A model generated the notes under the pieces. That model made no database searches, was not told where the DNA came from, and saw only the letters and a program-made list of their open reading frames with translations. Below, one piece after another: positions 10,045-20,375 of a DNA stretch of 64,000 bases. Source of the DNA: Chaenocephalus aceratus (lineage: Eukaryota > Chordata > Actinopteri > Perciformes > Channichthyidae). Position 1 is the stretch's first letter. Each line of letters opens with the position of its first letter. The position numbers and the translations under genes were made by a program. The stretch spans positions 22,137,169 to 22,201,168 of the forward strand of contig CM043785.1 of assembly GCA_023974075.1 (NCBI GenBank). The letters run 5' to 3'.

Positions 10045-13000
10045 AACCCTGTCTCCTAAAAATTACGTTCCCACAGAACTAAACATGCATTCTCAATTAC
10101 GTTTAGCAAGAAACGTATTTTCTCCTACGTTACGTTCGTTATGAACGTATCTCAAATACGTTTATTTTCTACATATCTTCTAGAAGCATATTTTCTCCCA
10201 CGTTACGTTTCTTATGAACGTATCTTAAATACGTTTATGTTCTACATATCTTTGCCATTTATTGTCTTGCTTATAATAATGATAATAGTCATTTATAAAT
10301 ATCATTTTAGAGCACACATTTGAAATCAGTAGGCGAGGCTGTAATTTCGCCAGCTGTTACTCTCATGAGCGAGGCAGAACATAATAGTTTTTAACATGCC
10401 AAAAAGCTGCTGTGTTGTTTATTGCACCTCAAACATTAAAACAAATCCAGAGTTACGTGTTTCTGTACTTCCTCTAAGAAGAAAGGACAGTAACAGAAGA
10501 TCTCTGTGGCTTCAGGCTTGATCGCCGTTCAAATGACAGCGTTGGTTTCCCCAAAAGTGGGCGGGGCTGTAAAGTGACGTAGATTTTACTCTCATCTATT
10601 ATTCAAAACCATTCTATTTATTCTAACGTAAATTACATGCCAGTGTTTTATGTTTTTATTTTAAATCGTATAATGTCGGACTTTTTTTCCCGTCTGTGAG
10701 GAAAAGAAATGGGGCTTAGAGCCTCAAAATACTGAAATCTGTATTTTTGAAAATCTTGTTTTCCTTATTTACTCAACAATAACACACAATTATCCTTGTT
10801 TTTATTTATTCGTTTAATTCTATAATCTTGGGCTTTTTAGCCGTAAATAAAGTCACCGGAAACAGACGTAGGCCTATAAGGGACATTTTGAGGATACACA
10901 CAAACCCACTGAACAGATTATCCAAGATCCTCAGCTTGAAGCTCGTTGATTGGATGTTTAGCCGCAATGCATGTTGGGATATGATGTTAATGCAATATGA
11001 TATCCGAAAATAAATAAATAATAATAATACTTTATTCCGAGTGTTCTTGCTTTTCTCTTTGGAAGTCATCACATAACGGCATTGTAATACACAGTTCGGC
11101 TGCATTAAATATTACACATCTGCTGTAGTTCTTTATTTATAGAGCCCTGATGAGAAGACTTCTGGACAACCAGGAGAACTGCCACCAAAACTGAATATGT
11201 GACGTGGATCATACATATATCAACAATTAAACAACACCTTGCATTGCTTTTCACAAAATACGTCTCCTTGCAGTATCAATACTAATTCGGCTGACTTTTA
11301 TATTTGATCCAATTGGTAGATAGGTTACATTTACACCGTAACGGTGCACAACTGATAGAGAAGGACTGATTTTCTTTGAATATAAGAATGTAAATACTGA
11401 GTTGAGAGAATAGTCAGGGAATTTGGGTGATGGGAGACACATCTATGGAATCACAATTGCAATAGCTTACCATTAAATGACGGATATGCCTTTCTGTCTG
11501 TGATGTTTTACAAATCAGATATTAATGTGTAGAAGTAAAGCATGAGAAATAGTATAGCAATATCCTGTAAAATTATGTAAACACATGAATAAAACTACAC
11601 ATCTTCAGATGTTATACATACATAAGTGTCCTAATACAAAGTTAGTATTAGTATGCTGTGTGTACCTTGTGTGCACCGCCTAATGGTTAAAGCAGGTTAT
11701 AGAATTATTTTTGTTGAATAATGTTATTTGATGAACAAAATATTAAGAGTACATACTTTCATAGGGGGAAAGTAGAAGGTCTGTGATAGAAATATAGAAT
11801 ATAAAAAATCAAGAAGATACTGTAAGTGATCTCTACAATAAAACAGTTTAGTGCACGATGTACAAAGATATTAATAGGAGGATGTGCAAAACAGACAAAC
11901 TAATTAACCTCTATTTAAACATTAAATAATACTTTAGGTTAAGGTCTTCTTTCAAATAAGAAAAAAGCTTTGGGGGTATCTATCTATAGATAAATATTAA
12001 GCCTGAGAAAGTACTTAACGTCTAATGTATTGCTTTCCTGCAATGTTAACTATGTTGAAGCACTTATTTTAACTGATATTATACACATTAATTATACTCT
12101 TATGTATGTAGATAGTATAAGAAATGTGCAGAATTTGACAGTTTAATGGTGAAGGTACACACATATTGATAGATGTCTTGTAATTAACTATTAGTAGAGA
12201 ATAACGAGTAATTACGAAACAGCAGCTTTTTGGCATGTTAAAAACTATTATTTTCTGCCTCCCTCATGAGAGTAACAGCTGGCAAAATTACAGCCTCGCC
12301 TACTGATTTCAAATGTGTGCTCTAAAATGACTATTATCATTATTATAAGCAAGACAATAAATAGCAAAGATATGCAAAAAATAAACGTATTTAAGATACG
12401 TTCATAACAAACGTAACGTGGGAGAAAATATGTTTCTAGAAGATATGTAGAAAATAAACGTATTTGAGATACGTTCAAAACTAACGTAACGTGGGAGAAA
12501 ATACGTTTCTTGCTTAACGTAATTGAGAATGCAGTTTAGTTCTGTAGGAACTAGGGATGTCCCGATCACCTTTTTTTGCTCCCGATCCGATTCCGATCAT
12601 TTGATTTTGACAATCTGCCGATACCGATTTTTCCCGATCCGATCTTTACGCAATGCATTAAGAGAAAAAAAAGGTAACAGATAACGGCTGGTCATCCAAC
12701 GCGATGAATTCAGCTATCTTGGCTTTTCACTGTTCTGGGGCAGTTTCTCTTTCCTTTTAAAAGTCTCTGAAAGTGTTGGTTGTTTCAGTGCCGTTACCTG
12801 AGAGGCCGCTGTGTACTCGCCGTGTTGTTGGTGTTTGTTTCTCAGGTAGCGTATTAGATTGGTCGTGTTGAACGTAGCTCTGTTCTTTCCACCACGCGGA
12901 ACCTCTGCCTTGCAAACATTGCATCTGGCTGTTACACTGCCTTCGCTTTCAATTTTATAATACTTCCAAACTCCTGATATTTTCTCTGTCCCGACTCCCG

Positions 13001-13378
13001 AGTCACCAGCTGAACGTAGCCTCTCGTTAGCTTACTGCTACTATTAGACACTGCGCCCTGCCCACTCTGTTGCCAGATTTCAGATAAATAAGCAACCAGG
13101 TCTATGAAAACAAGCCCAAAGAAAGCAACACATACATGATGTTGTGTAATTTTAAACCAAAACTAAGTCGTCAGGATGACTTTAAGACGTGAACAGGGTC
13201 ATTTTTGTTTTGTAACATTAAATTAAAAAAAATATTTTATATAAAAAAAAATCCCGATCCCCGATTTTTTTCTCCCGATCCCCGATTTTTTGAAAATCAC
13301 TTGATCGGCTCCGATCCCGGATCACGTGATCGGATCGGGACATCTCTAGTAGGAACGTAATATTTAGGAGACAGGGTT
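10045..13378. mobile_element. Long-TIR non-autonomous DNA transposon, terminus type 2
   Basis: The ends are exact inverted repeats starting aaccctgtctcctaaa and ending ggagacagggtt. The inverted homology runs several hundred bp inward (10080-10390 against 12230-12530, marked by aaatacgtttat). The core (about 10610-12200) is related to the cores of the elements at 35225, 39060 and 58054. There is no transposase ORF. A 9-bp target duplication is present. Mutator-like elements make 8-11-bp, mostly 9-bp duplications, so a MULE relationship is possible but unproven. The right end is split by a hAT MITE. Confidence 0.75.
12552..13348. mobile_element. hAT MITE inside the long-TIR element
   Basis: The 797-bp element starts tagggatgtcccgatc and ends gatcgggacatctcta, inverted ends. 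It is flanked by a perfect 8-bp duplication gtaggaac (12544-12551 and 13349-13356), the hAT signature. It has no coding capacity. Many cccgatc motifs cluster at both ends. Confidence 0.85.
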
Positions 13379-13403
13379 GCCACATCACACCTACACTGAC
13401 TGG

Positions 13404-13990
13404 GTAAGGTTTAATGAATATTGAGACTTCAGATATTTCACAATTTAGATTTGTAGAAAAGCATTAAATGAAAGCAGAAACTAAATACAAACACTTGAGG
13501 GATGCAGTTGACCATTGCTCGAAGCTGGTATAAGCAGGGCTTGTTATGGAAATCTAGGACCCAACACGGCTGCAGAGTACAAGTCAAAGTGATCAAAACA
13601 AATAAATGGTGAATCAGACGGAGCTTGTCTTTCTAGTTATTTATTTGAAGCTTCAAACTACATAAGATACAATACAAAATAGACACAGGTCTCACAGAGC
13701 ATAGAATAGTCTGCGTGAGTGTGCGCAGTACAATATAGTCACAAAGCTTATATACAGCAAAGGGAGGGAAGCTCAGAAATCTGTCTTCACACGGTATTAG
13801 ACACCTGGCCTTGAGCTGTAGATAGTATAACGGTTCCCAGAGTAGGGAAGTTATTGTGTGACTGTGTGTGAGTCTCCCAGTAGCCAAAGCAGCTCTGTGG
13901 CCTTGAAGCGCTTGGGAATAAACCCAAAGTAGAGTAGAAGAAAAAGAAAACAGCACATGACATTTATGAGAAGCATTTGGTTTAAGCATA
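13404..13990 (+). other. Intron of the C48-PHD gene before the Gypsy insertion
   Basis: It starts gtaagg directly after the split exon. I see no element or coding signal in this stretch. It continues after 19715 up to the acceptor at 19776. Confidence 0.55.
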
Positions 13991-13995
13991 TAAGG

Positions 13996-14617
13996 TGTGA
14001 TGGCCACAGCCACACAGGGTAAACCAACTACACTGCATCCTCATCTTCAGTAGTTTTGCTTTAGTGCAGCTACAATAAAACATGCCAATTAACACCACAC
14101 ATTTGCTCTAGATGGTAAACTCTTTATTTGATTGTAATCTGACATTACTTCAAACATTTTAGCACAGCTAAAACACAAGTATTTGTTTGTATTAATTACA
14201 TTCTTTGTCTCTTGAGTTACCATGTCCATTGGGGGAGGTTACTTCCTGGTTCAGCAAAGGGCGTGGCCGAGCGCTGAGGGCTCATAAATACTGCAAGGAG
14301 CCAATTGGGACAGATTGGGACAAACCACCTGCTTCCATGTCAAAGGGGGGATTTGGGTTTTGTCAGTGTCCTTTGTGTATGATGTGACTATTAATTATCC
14401 CTTGGGTTCAACTTGGTTTGGCCAAGCCACTATATAGGTTCCTTGGTTTTTCATTGTAGGAGGTCCGTTTGTTGAGTTAACACCTGTTATGTTTCTTTGA
14501 GGTATTTTCTGTTGACCTCTTTTATAGGCCTTGCTATTATATGATGTTTTGTGGATTTTTGGGTAGTTTATTTAAACAACTCCTGTGTCCTGTTGTCTTA
14601 CTGCTTGGTCCCTGACA
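13996..14617 (+). repeat. 5' LTR of the Gmr1-like element (622 bp)
   Basis: TG...CA ends. Includes an octamer-spaced AT-rich stretch and ccactatataggttcc (about 14430), a TATA candidate. It differs from the 3' LTR by few substitutions and a 12-bp gap near 14565, suggesting a fairly young insertion. The primer-binding region follows at 14618 (attggtggcagtggtggg). I cannot name the tRNA. Confidence 0.85.
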
Positions 14618-14690
14618 ATTGGTGGCAGTGGTGGGATCATTCAGTGGAGGACACGGGTGTTTTTTCCACCTTCTTTTCTTTTTAAAAAAA

Positions 14691-15776
14691 ATGCAGCGTC
14701 CGGGACGTGGAGGGAGAATTACAAGGAAACCGGGAGGATCGACAAGCCTTTCAAATGTCCAGGAGAAGCAAGCCAGTAGTGAGGAGGAGGACAATGGGGC
14801 CTCTGGAGTGGTAGAAAGCACTGAGGGTGAAGGTAAGGAGCCATCCATGTCGGACCTGGTGGCCCTGCTTCAGGCTCATATGGGGCAGACGGAGGCTCAA
14901 GCGGCAAAGCAGAGCGAGATAACTACAAGACAGGAACAGCGGTTTGAAACAATGCGACAGCAGTTTCAGCTTTTGCAGTTAGAAGTTCAGGCCAGAACAT
15001 CTCCAGTACCAGATTCTCTGTCCGCAGACCCTGATCCATCAGAGGTGGAAGTCTTACCATCCACCAGCAACCATCCTCAGGTGCAAGCTGAGTTTTTTAC
15101 CATGGCTGCCCATCCAAACCTTGCAGGTCAGTCTCGCACACACCATGAGCCCAGAATGGAAAGATTAACGGACAATGATGACATTGAACACTTTCTGATT
15201 ACATTTGAACGGATTGCTATAGCATGCCGGTGGCAGAAAGCAGATTGGGTTTTTCACTTGTTACCATTGCTTACTGGCAAAGCTAGAGGTGCTTATGTGC
15301 ATATGGACATTGATGATTCCCTTGACTATGAACAAGTAAAATCTGCTATTCTTTCTAAGTATGACATCAACCCTGAGACCTACAGGCAAAGATTTCGTTC
15401 CTTGGAGTTTAACCCTGACGAGAGCCCCAAGGAGTTGTATTTAAGACTCAAGGAACTTTATGGGAAATGGATCCAACCAAAAGGTAAATCCATACATGAA
15501 ATTGGTGAAATAATCATACTAGCGCAATATTTGAGAATGTTGTCCCCTGAGCTTCAAGTCTGGATCCGAGAGCGTGACCCAGGATCTGCGATGGAGGCTG
15601 CTGGACTGGCTGACGTCTTTGTTGCTGCCCGTAATAAAGGACAGCAATGGAGCTATAACTCATGGAGTTCAAAGGATCGACACAAACCATCGGCACCCCA
15701 TTTGAGCGCCTTGGGATGGACATTGTTGGTCCTGTTGAGAGGAGCAAGGGGGGAAACCGGTACATGCTGGTCATAA
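14691..15776 (+). CDS. Gmr1-like gag (about 361 aa), C-terminus replaced
   Basis: The ATG at 14691 is chosen: the frame is open further upstream, but that part overlaps the primer-binding region and starts with TTG. The N-terminus is basic (MQRPGRGGRITRKPG), then acidic (about 25-65), then a Gln-rich possible coiled coil (75-110). The capsid-like retrotransposon gag domain spans about 155-310 (ERLTDNDDIEHFLITFERIA, later LRLKELYGKW). Gag forms the particle. No CCHC knuckle or protease is seen. Near 15670 the frame enters integrase sequence out of frame, so a deletion has joined gag to the middle of pol. The last 35 residues are not native. Confidence 0.8.
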   Translation: MQRPGRGGRITRKPGGSTSLSNVQEKQASSEEEDNGASGVVESTEGEGKEPSMSDLVALLQAHMGQTEAQAAKQSEITTRQEQRFETMRQQFQLLQLEVQARTSPVPDSLSADPDPSEVEVLPSTSNHPQVQAEFFTMAAHPNLAGQSRTHHEPRMERLTDNDDIEHFLITFERIAIACRWQKADWVFHLLPLLTGKARGAYVHMDIDDSLDYEQVKSAILSKYDINPETYRQRFRSLEFNPDESPKELYLRLKELYGKWIQPKGKSIHEIGEIIILAQYLRMLSPELQVWIRERDPGSAMEAAGLADVFVAARNKGQQWSYNSWSSKDRHKPSAPHLSALGWTLLVLLRGARGETGTCWS

Positions 15777-16467
15777 CAGATTACGCCACAAAGTAACCAG
15801 AAGTTTTTCCATTAAAATCCATGAAAGCAAAATCAGTTGCTTTCTGTTTGGTTCAGTTCTTTTCAAGAGTAGGTTTCCCTCATGAAATATTAACTGATCA
15901 GGGAACTAACTTCATGTCCACTCTGCTGAAACAGGTGTATCACTTGCTGGGTATTCGGAGCCTGAGGACCACACCATATCACCCCCAAACTGATGGATTG
16001 ACGGAGCGTTTCAACCAAACCCTGAAGCAGATGCTACGGAAGTTTGTCAACAACAGTGGCACAGACTGGGACCAGTGGCTGCCATACCTCCTCTTTGCTT
16101 ATAGGGAAGTACCGCAAGCCTCCACTGGTTTCTCTCCATTTGAACTTTTGTATGGACATGAAGTACGAGGACCTCTCTCACTGTTGAGGGAGATTTGGGA
16201 GGGAAACAAGGCGAGGGATGATTCTGTTAACATTGTATCCTATGTTGTTCAGATGAGAGATCGATTGGAGAAAATGAGTCAGCTTGCCCAATCTCACATG
16301 GCAGTGGCCCAGCAACAGCAGAAGTCCTGGTATGATTGGTCAGCTCGGCAAAGATCCTTCAACCCAGGACAAAAGGTACTAGTTCTCCTCCCAAGTGATC
16401 ACAGCAAGCTGTTGGCAAAGTGGCAGGGACCATTTGAGATCAAGAAGCAACTCGGGCCCACAACATG
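15680..16467 (+). pseudogene. Gmr1-like integrase (core plus GPY/F-like end), one stop
   Basis: The frame opens around 15680 with TPFERLGMDIVGP. The catalytic triad is visible: D in GMDIVGP, D in LTDQGTNF and E in DGLTERFNQTLKQ. The C-terminal module (KVLVLLPSDHSKLLAKWQGP) follows. A TAA at 15793-15795 interrupts ATK-PEVFPL; the open part is 15821-16468. The N-terminal HHCC zinc-binding part is missing at the deletion joint with gag. It lies upstream of RT, which is the Gmr1 order. Confidence 0.8.
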
Positions 16468-16469
16468 AG

Positions 16470-18075
16470 GTATCGACCCCTGGGAAGCCACGCGCCAGTA
16501 GAGTACTACATATAAATCTCTTGAAAGAGTGGGTGCCGCGACCTGAACAAGAAGCAAGAGTGATGCTCATCAGGGATGTGCAAGAGGAAGAGGAAGTGGA
16601 GGAGCAATACCTATCTCCAGGGGGGGCTACGGTGAGCCATGACCTCAGCCACCTCTCAGAAGACAAACAGCTTCAGGTGAGAACAATCTGTAGGTCAGAA
16701 TTAGTTCAGGAGAATCCTGGGAGAACAGATATAGTTGAGCATGACATTGTGGTTAGAGAAGGTGCTTCTGTGAGACGGCTGAGTTACAGGATTCCGGAAC
16801 GCCTGCTGGCGTCACTGAAAAAGGAGGTTGATCTGATGCTGTCCCTGGGGATCATTGAGATTTCGAAAAGCGAGTGGTGCAACCCAGTGGTCCTTGTGCC
16901 AAAGAAGGATGGCAGTCTTAGGTTTTGTATTGATTTAAGGTACCTGAACTCAATTTCTTTGTTTGATTCTTATCCAACACCAAGAATCGATGAACTGCTT
17001 GAACGGCTTGGAAAAGCCAAATACTTAACCACATTAGATCTTTCCAAGGGTTACTGGCAGGTTCCATTGACTGAGCGGTCTAGGGAGCTGACAGCCTTTA
17101 GGACACCTAACTGTCCTAAAGGCAGACCTAACTGGTCTTTTCCAGTTCACGGTCATGCCATTTGGGCTGCATGGTGCTCCAGCAACCTTCCAGAGGCTTA
17201 TGGATCAGGTACTTTGTGATTTATCTGGTTTTGCTGCAGCATATCTGGATGACATTGTCATTTACAGCTCCACCTGGGAGGAGCACATGGAACATCTGCA
17301 CACTGTCTTGGATCGCCTCTACTCTGCGGGGCTGACTATCAATCCATCGAAGTGCGTCTTTGCCGCTGCAGAGAAGGAGTACCTGGGCCACATCATTGGA
17401 CGCGGGGTGATACGGCCACGGGTCAGCAAGATTCAGGCCATCGAGTCATGTCCTGTGCCACAAACAAGGAAGCAGCTCCGATCTTTTCTGGGCATGGCAG
17501 GCTTCTACCACCGCTTTGTACCACAATTTTCTGCCAGGGCAGCTCTACTCACAGACCAGACTGGATCCCGGTCTTCAAATCAGATACAGTGGACAGAGGA
17601 GTCCATGGCAGCTTTTCACAACATCCAGGGATCATTGAGTAAGAAACCTGTTCTTTACAGTCCAAACTTTGATGAACATTTTATCTTGCAAACGGATGCT
17701 TCTGATAGGGGTCTGGGCGCTGTGCTTCTCCAGGGGTCATCAGACAACCGCCATCCAGTGGCCTACATCAGCCGGAAACTGTTCCCCAGGGAGGTCAGGT
17801 ATTCAACCGTGGAAAAGGAGGCACTGGCTATCAAATGGGCCCTCGACTCTCTCCGGTATTACCTCCTGGGTAGAGAATTCACCCTGGAGACTGATCATAA
17901 AGCGCTTCAGTGGATGGGAAGGATGAAGGATACCAATGGAAGGATTACCCGGTGGTACCTGGCACTGCAACCATTCCGCTTTAACATTCAGCACATCCCA
18001 GGCAAGGACAATGTCACAGCCGACTACCTCTCTCGCTGTTACAGCGAGAGTCTTGAAGGGGGGGGAAGTGTGTGA
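16470..18075 (+). pseudogene. Gmr1-like reverse transcriptase and RNase H, one frameshift
   Basis: The RT starts after the integrase tail (HINLLKEW near 16520) and runs with NPVVLVPKKDGSLRF, then LTTLDLSKGYWQVPL. At about 17106-17127 a 22-nt templated insertion shifts the frame. The second part (17155-18075) begins MPFGLHGAPATFQRLMD and carries the YLDD active site (AYLDDIVIYSS). RNase H follows with D (LQTDASDRGLG), E (VEKEALAIKW), D (LETDHKAL) and D (NVTADYLSRC) all present. The frame ends at 18073-18075, at the 3' LTR. Only the hairpin insertion breaks this domain. Confidence 0.8.
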
Positions 18076-19710
18076 TGGCCACAGCCACACAGGGTAAACC
18101 AACTACACTGCATCCTCATCTTCAGTAGTTTTGCTTTAGTGCAGCTACAATAAAACATGCCAATTAACACCACACATTTGCTCTAGATGGTAAACTCTTT
18201 ATTTGATTGTAATCTGAAATTACTTCAAACATTTTAGCACAGCTAAAACACAAGTATTTGTTTGTATTAATTACATTCTTTGTCTCTTGAGTTACCATGT
18301 CCATTGGGGGAGGTTACTTCCTGGTTCAGCAAAGGGCGTGGCCGAGCGCTGAGGGCTCATAAATACTGCAAGGAGCCAATTGGGACAGATTGGACAAACC
18401 ACCTGCTTCCATGTCAAAGGGGGGATTTGGGTTTTGTCAGTGTCCTTTGTGTATGATGTGACTATTAATTATCCCTTGGGTTCAACTTGGTTTGGCCAAG
18501 CCACTATATAGGTTCCTTGGTTTTTCATTGTAGGAGGTCTGTTTGTTGAGTTAACACCTGTTATGTTTCTTTGAGGTATTTTCTGTTGACCTCTTTTATA
18601 GGTGTAGCCGGTGCTACTGTTTTCTAGATTAGCTGTCAGATAATTTCTTCACGTGGCTGGGCCGCCACTGCCCCTTTAAGACACACCCCCCCCTCTTTAG
18701 TCAGCTGGCCCTTCCATATAAGGAAAATGCGCAGCTGTAGGTAGTTTAGCACCTCCCGCCACACTTTAAATGCCCACTCACTCCTCACCCAAATCAGCTG
18801 TGACTATTACGATTGTTCTTGTTCCAGTTATCGTTGTCTGGCTGATAGGAGTGTATTCCCCCTATACGAGGCTTCTTGACGGCCCCAGCAGAGACTGTAG
18901 AGAATCACCGTTGCGGAGGTGTCCAGTGAGGTGATGATTGAGTGAATGTGTTTGCATCAGAGGATTAGTTTGCTACCGTTTTGCCTATCTTCTATGTTTT
19001 ACTTATCGACTAGTTTGTTGTAATGTGTACAAACTAGTAATTTAAATCTTTAAAGCTACAGCACCCTCCTTGTAACGACCCACCCTGTCCCACAAGGTCT
19101 ACTACTGTCATTTTTCTTATACTTCTTCAGTGACGATCCTGGCCATACTGTGGAGTGGAGCATGTGGCTTGCTGGGCACTTTTTGCATGCAGATATGAGT
19201 GATTTGCAGTGAGTGTTAATTGAATACAGCTACACGTGGTGATATTGTGGTTTTGGGGAAATCCTCAGCAGTTGGCCAGAAGAATCTCTTTTTAACTATC
19301 ACTTTATTTGTGATATTGTAATTATTCTCTCCTTGTCAGAGCCAGCCTTAAATTGTGGAACTTCGGTGTGTCGACTGGGAAAGCTGAATAAATTGTATAA
19401 TCTGCATTTTATATTACTGAACTTTTACTTGATTATTTATATAATAAACATTTGAACTTGAGGCCGCGTCCCTGTCCATCCTTTTATTCTTATCTGCGTG
19501 ACTTGTCCTAAGGGCTCGTATTGGGGAACCCAGGTTAGCGTTAAGTATCCTAACCCCCTTTTTATTATCGCATCCCCCCCCCTTCCCTGGTGGGGCAGGT
19601 CACATAGGCCTTGCTATTATATGATGTTTTGTGGATTTTTGGGTAAATAAAAACCCTAGTTTATTTAAACCACTCCTGTGTCCTGTTTTCTTACTGCTTG
19701 GTCCCTGACA
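18071..19710 (+). repeat. 3' LTR of the Gmr1-like element, split by a solo LTR
   Basis: The LTR sequence runs 18071-18602 and resumes at 19605-19710. Without the inserted 1002 bp and the 4-bp duplication it is about 634 bp. Ends and motifs equal the 5' LTR, plus the 12-bp aaataaaaaccc segment missing there. Confidence 0.85.
18603..19604 (+). mobile_element. Solo LTR nested in the 3' LTR
   Basis: It starts tgtagccggtgc and ends ggcaggtcaca (TG...CA), flanked by a 4-bp duplication tagg (18599-18602 and 19605-19608). No internal region is left, so it is a solo LTR made by LTR-LTR recombination. It contains a perfect CArg-type box ccatataagg (about 18714) and AT-rich gaataaa/aataaac signals near 19388 and 19445. 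Family not identified. Confidence 0.75.
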
Positions 19711-19776
19711 TAAGGATATAATAAAAATGTCCACTACAGGCTTTACTCTCATTTGTCTCCACTCCTTCTATTGCAG

Positions 19777-19890
19777 ATTCAGTGTGACAGCTGTTTCCGG
19801 TGGTGCCACACACAGTGCCTGCATATGGACCAAAAGTCTCTTGAAGAGGCACAAGTTGGGGACTGGGTTTGCTCTCTGTGTGACAAATAA
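19777..19890 (+). pseudogene. C48-PHD gene, terminal exon encoding most of the PHD finger
   Basis: The acceptor ttctattgcag is strong. The 38-codon frame starts IQCDSCFRWCHTQC, then CLHMDQKSLEEAQ, and ends GDWVCSLCDK before TAA (19888-19890). The pattern W-x-x-C-x2-C-x3-W-C-H-x2-C...W-x-C-x2-C is the second half of a PHD zinc finger; the Trp before it is supplied by the previous exon (TDW). aataaa near 20096 may be the poly(A) signal. The exon itself is undamaged. Confidence 0.75.
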
Positions 19891-20179
19891 TGTATGTGCA
19901 TAAACATGCGGTTGCTGTATGTCCTATATTTAAAAAAAAAAAAAAAAAAAATAAGGCACCAGTTGGGTACTGGGACTCCAGACTTTTCCAAAAAGCAGGG
20001 GATGTGGTTGCTGTGAAATAGTTTTCATTTATATGCTCAATTTGATATATTTAAAATCTATATTTGAGATTTGTTTAACTAAGAAGTGACCGTTGAATAA
20101 ATATTGCAAAACAAAGCCTATTATCACATGGCAGCCAGTGTGAATTGTTTCCTACATTACAAGATTTCGAGTTTCTATA

Positions 20180-20372
20180 GTACACATCTGGGCCATTTGT
20201 TGTTGAGTTCCTGGGCGATGATGGTGCCCAGGAAGCGGAAATAATTCACAGCAGTGACTGGGGAGTCACACAGAGTGATGGGGGCGGGTGGGGCTAAGTT
20301 CTTCCTAAAGTCCACAACCATCTCCACTGCCTTGAGAGCATTAAGCTCCAAGTTGTTGTCCCTGTACCAGGT
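20180..20372 (-). mobile_element. L2-like LINE fragment
   Basis: On the minus strand it reads NNLELNALKAVEMVVDFRKN, then ITLCDSPVTAVNYFRFLGT, the region just upstream of the conserved C-terminal block of fish L2-like RTs. It is flanked by tctatag on both sides (about 20174 and 20371), a possible short target duplication. A fragment only. Confidence 0.6.
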
Positions 20373-20375
20373 CTA

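Larger units (their letters stand above)
13996..19710 (+). mobile_element. Gmr1-like Ty3/Gypsy LTR retrotransposon (nearly full length)
   Basis: Two LTRs begin tgtgatggcc and end ccctgaca, flanked by a perfect 5-bp duplication taagg (13991-13995 and 19711-19715). Between them are gag, integrase, RT and RNase H in that order. Integrase before RT is the hallmark of the Gmr1 group first known from cod; ordinary Gypsy elements have integrase last. A PPT-like run of G lies at 18058-18066 just before the 3' LTR. The element sits in the last intron of the C48-PHD gene. It is inactivated by a deletion, one nonsense codon and one frameshift. Confidence 0.85.
8498..19890 (+). pseudogene. Ulp1-like (C48) cysteine protease with C-terminal PHD finger, disrupted gene
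   Basis: Seven exons can be chained with consistent phases: 8498-8596, 8753-8821, 8927-9021, 9494-9624, 9777-9894, 9978-10044 continued at 13388-13403, and 19777-19890. The product would be a Ulp1/SENP-type protease (His, Asp, Gln and Cys motifs all found in order) ending in a PHD zinc finger, a module that usually reads histone tails. The 5' part is missing: the first exon starts at the edge of the 177-bp array. Three lesions show it is dead: TAG at 8810-8812 where the Trp after the catalytic His is expected, a 4-bp tandem duplication near 9528, and a 3.3-kb transposon inside exon six. Ulp1-type exons occur in host SENP genes and in some DNA transposons (for example Zisupton of fish), so this may be a transposon gene. 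The orthologue is unknown to me. Confidence 0.75.

Noticed and set aside
15680..16467. Integrase before RT as a rearrangement of an ordinary Gypsy element
   Set aside because: The integrase tail runs directly into the RT N-terminus in matching context between intact LTRs, as in the known Gmr1 group.
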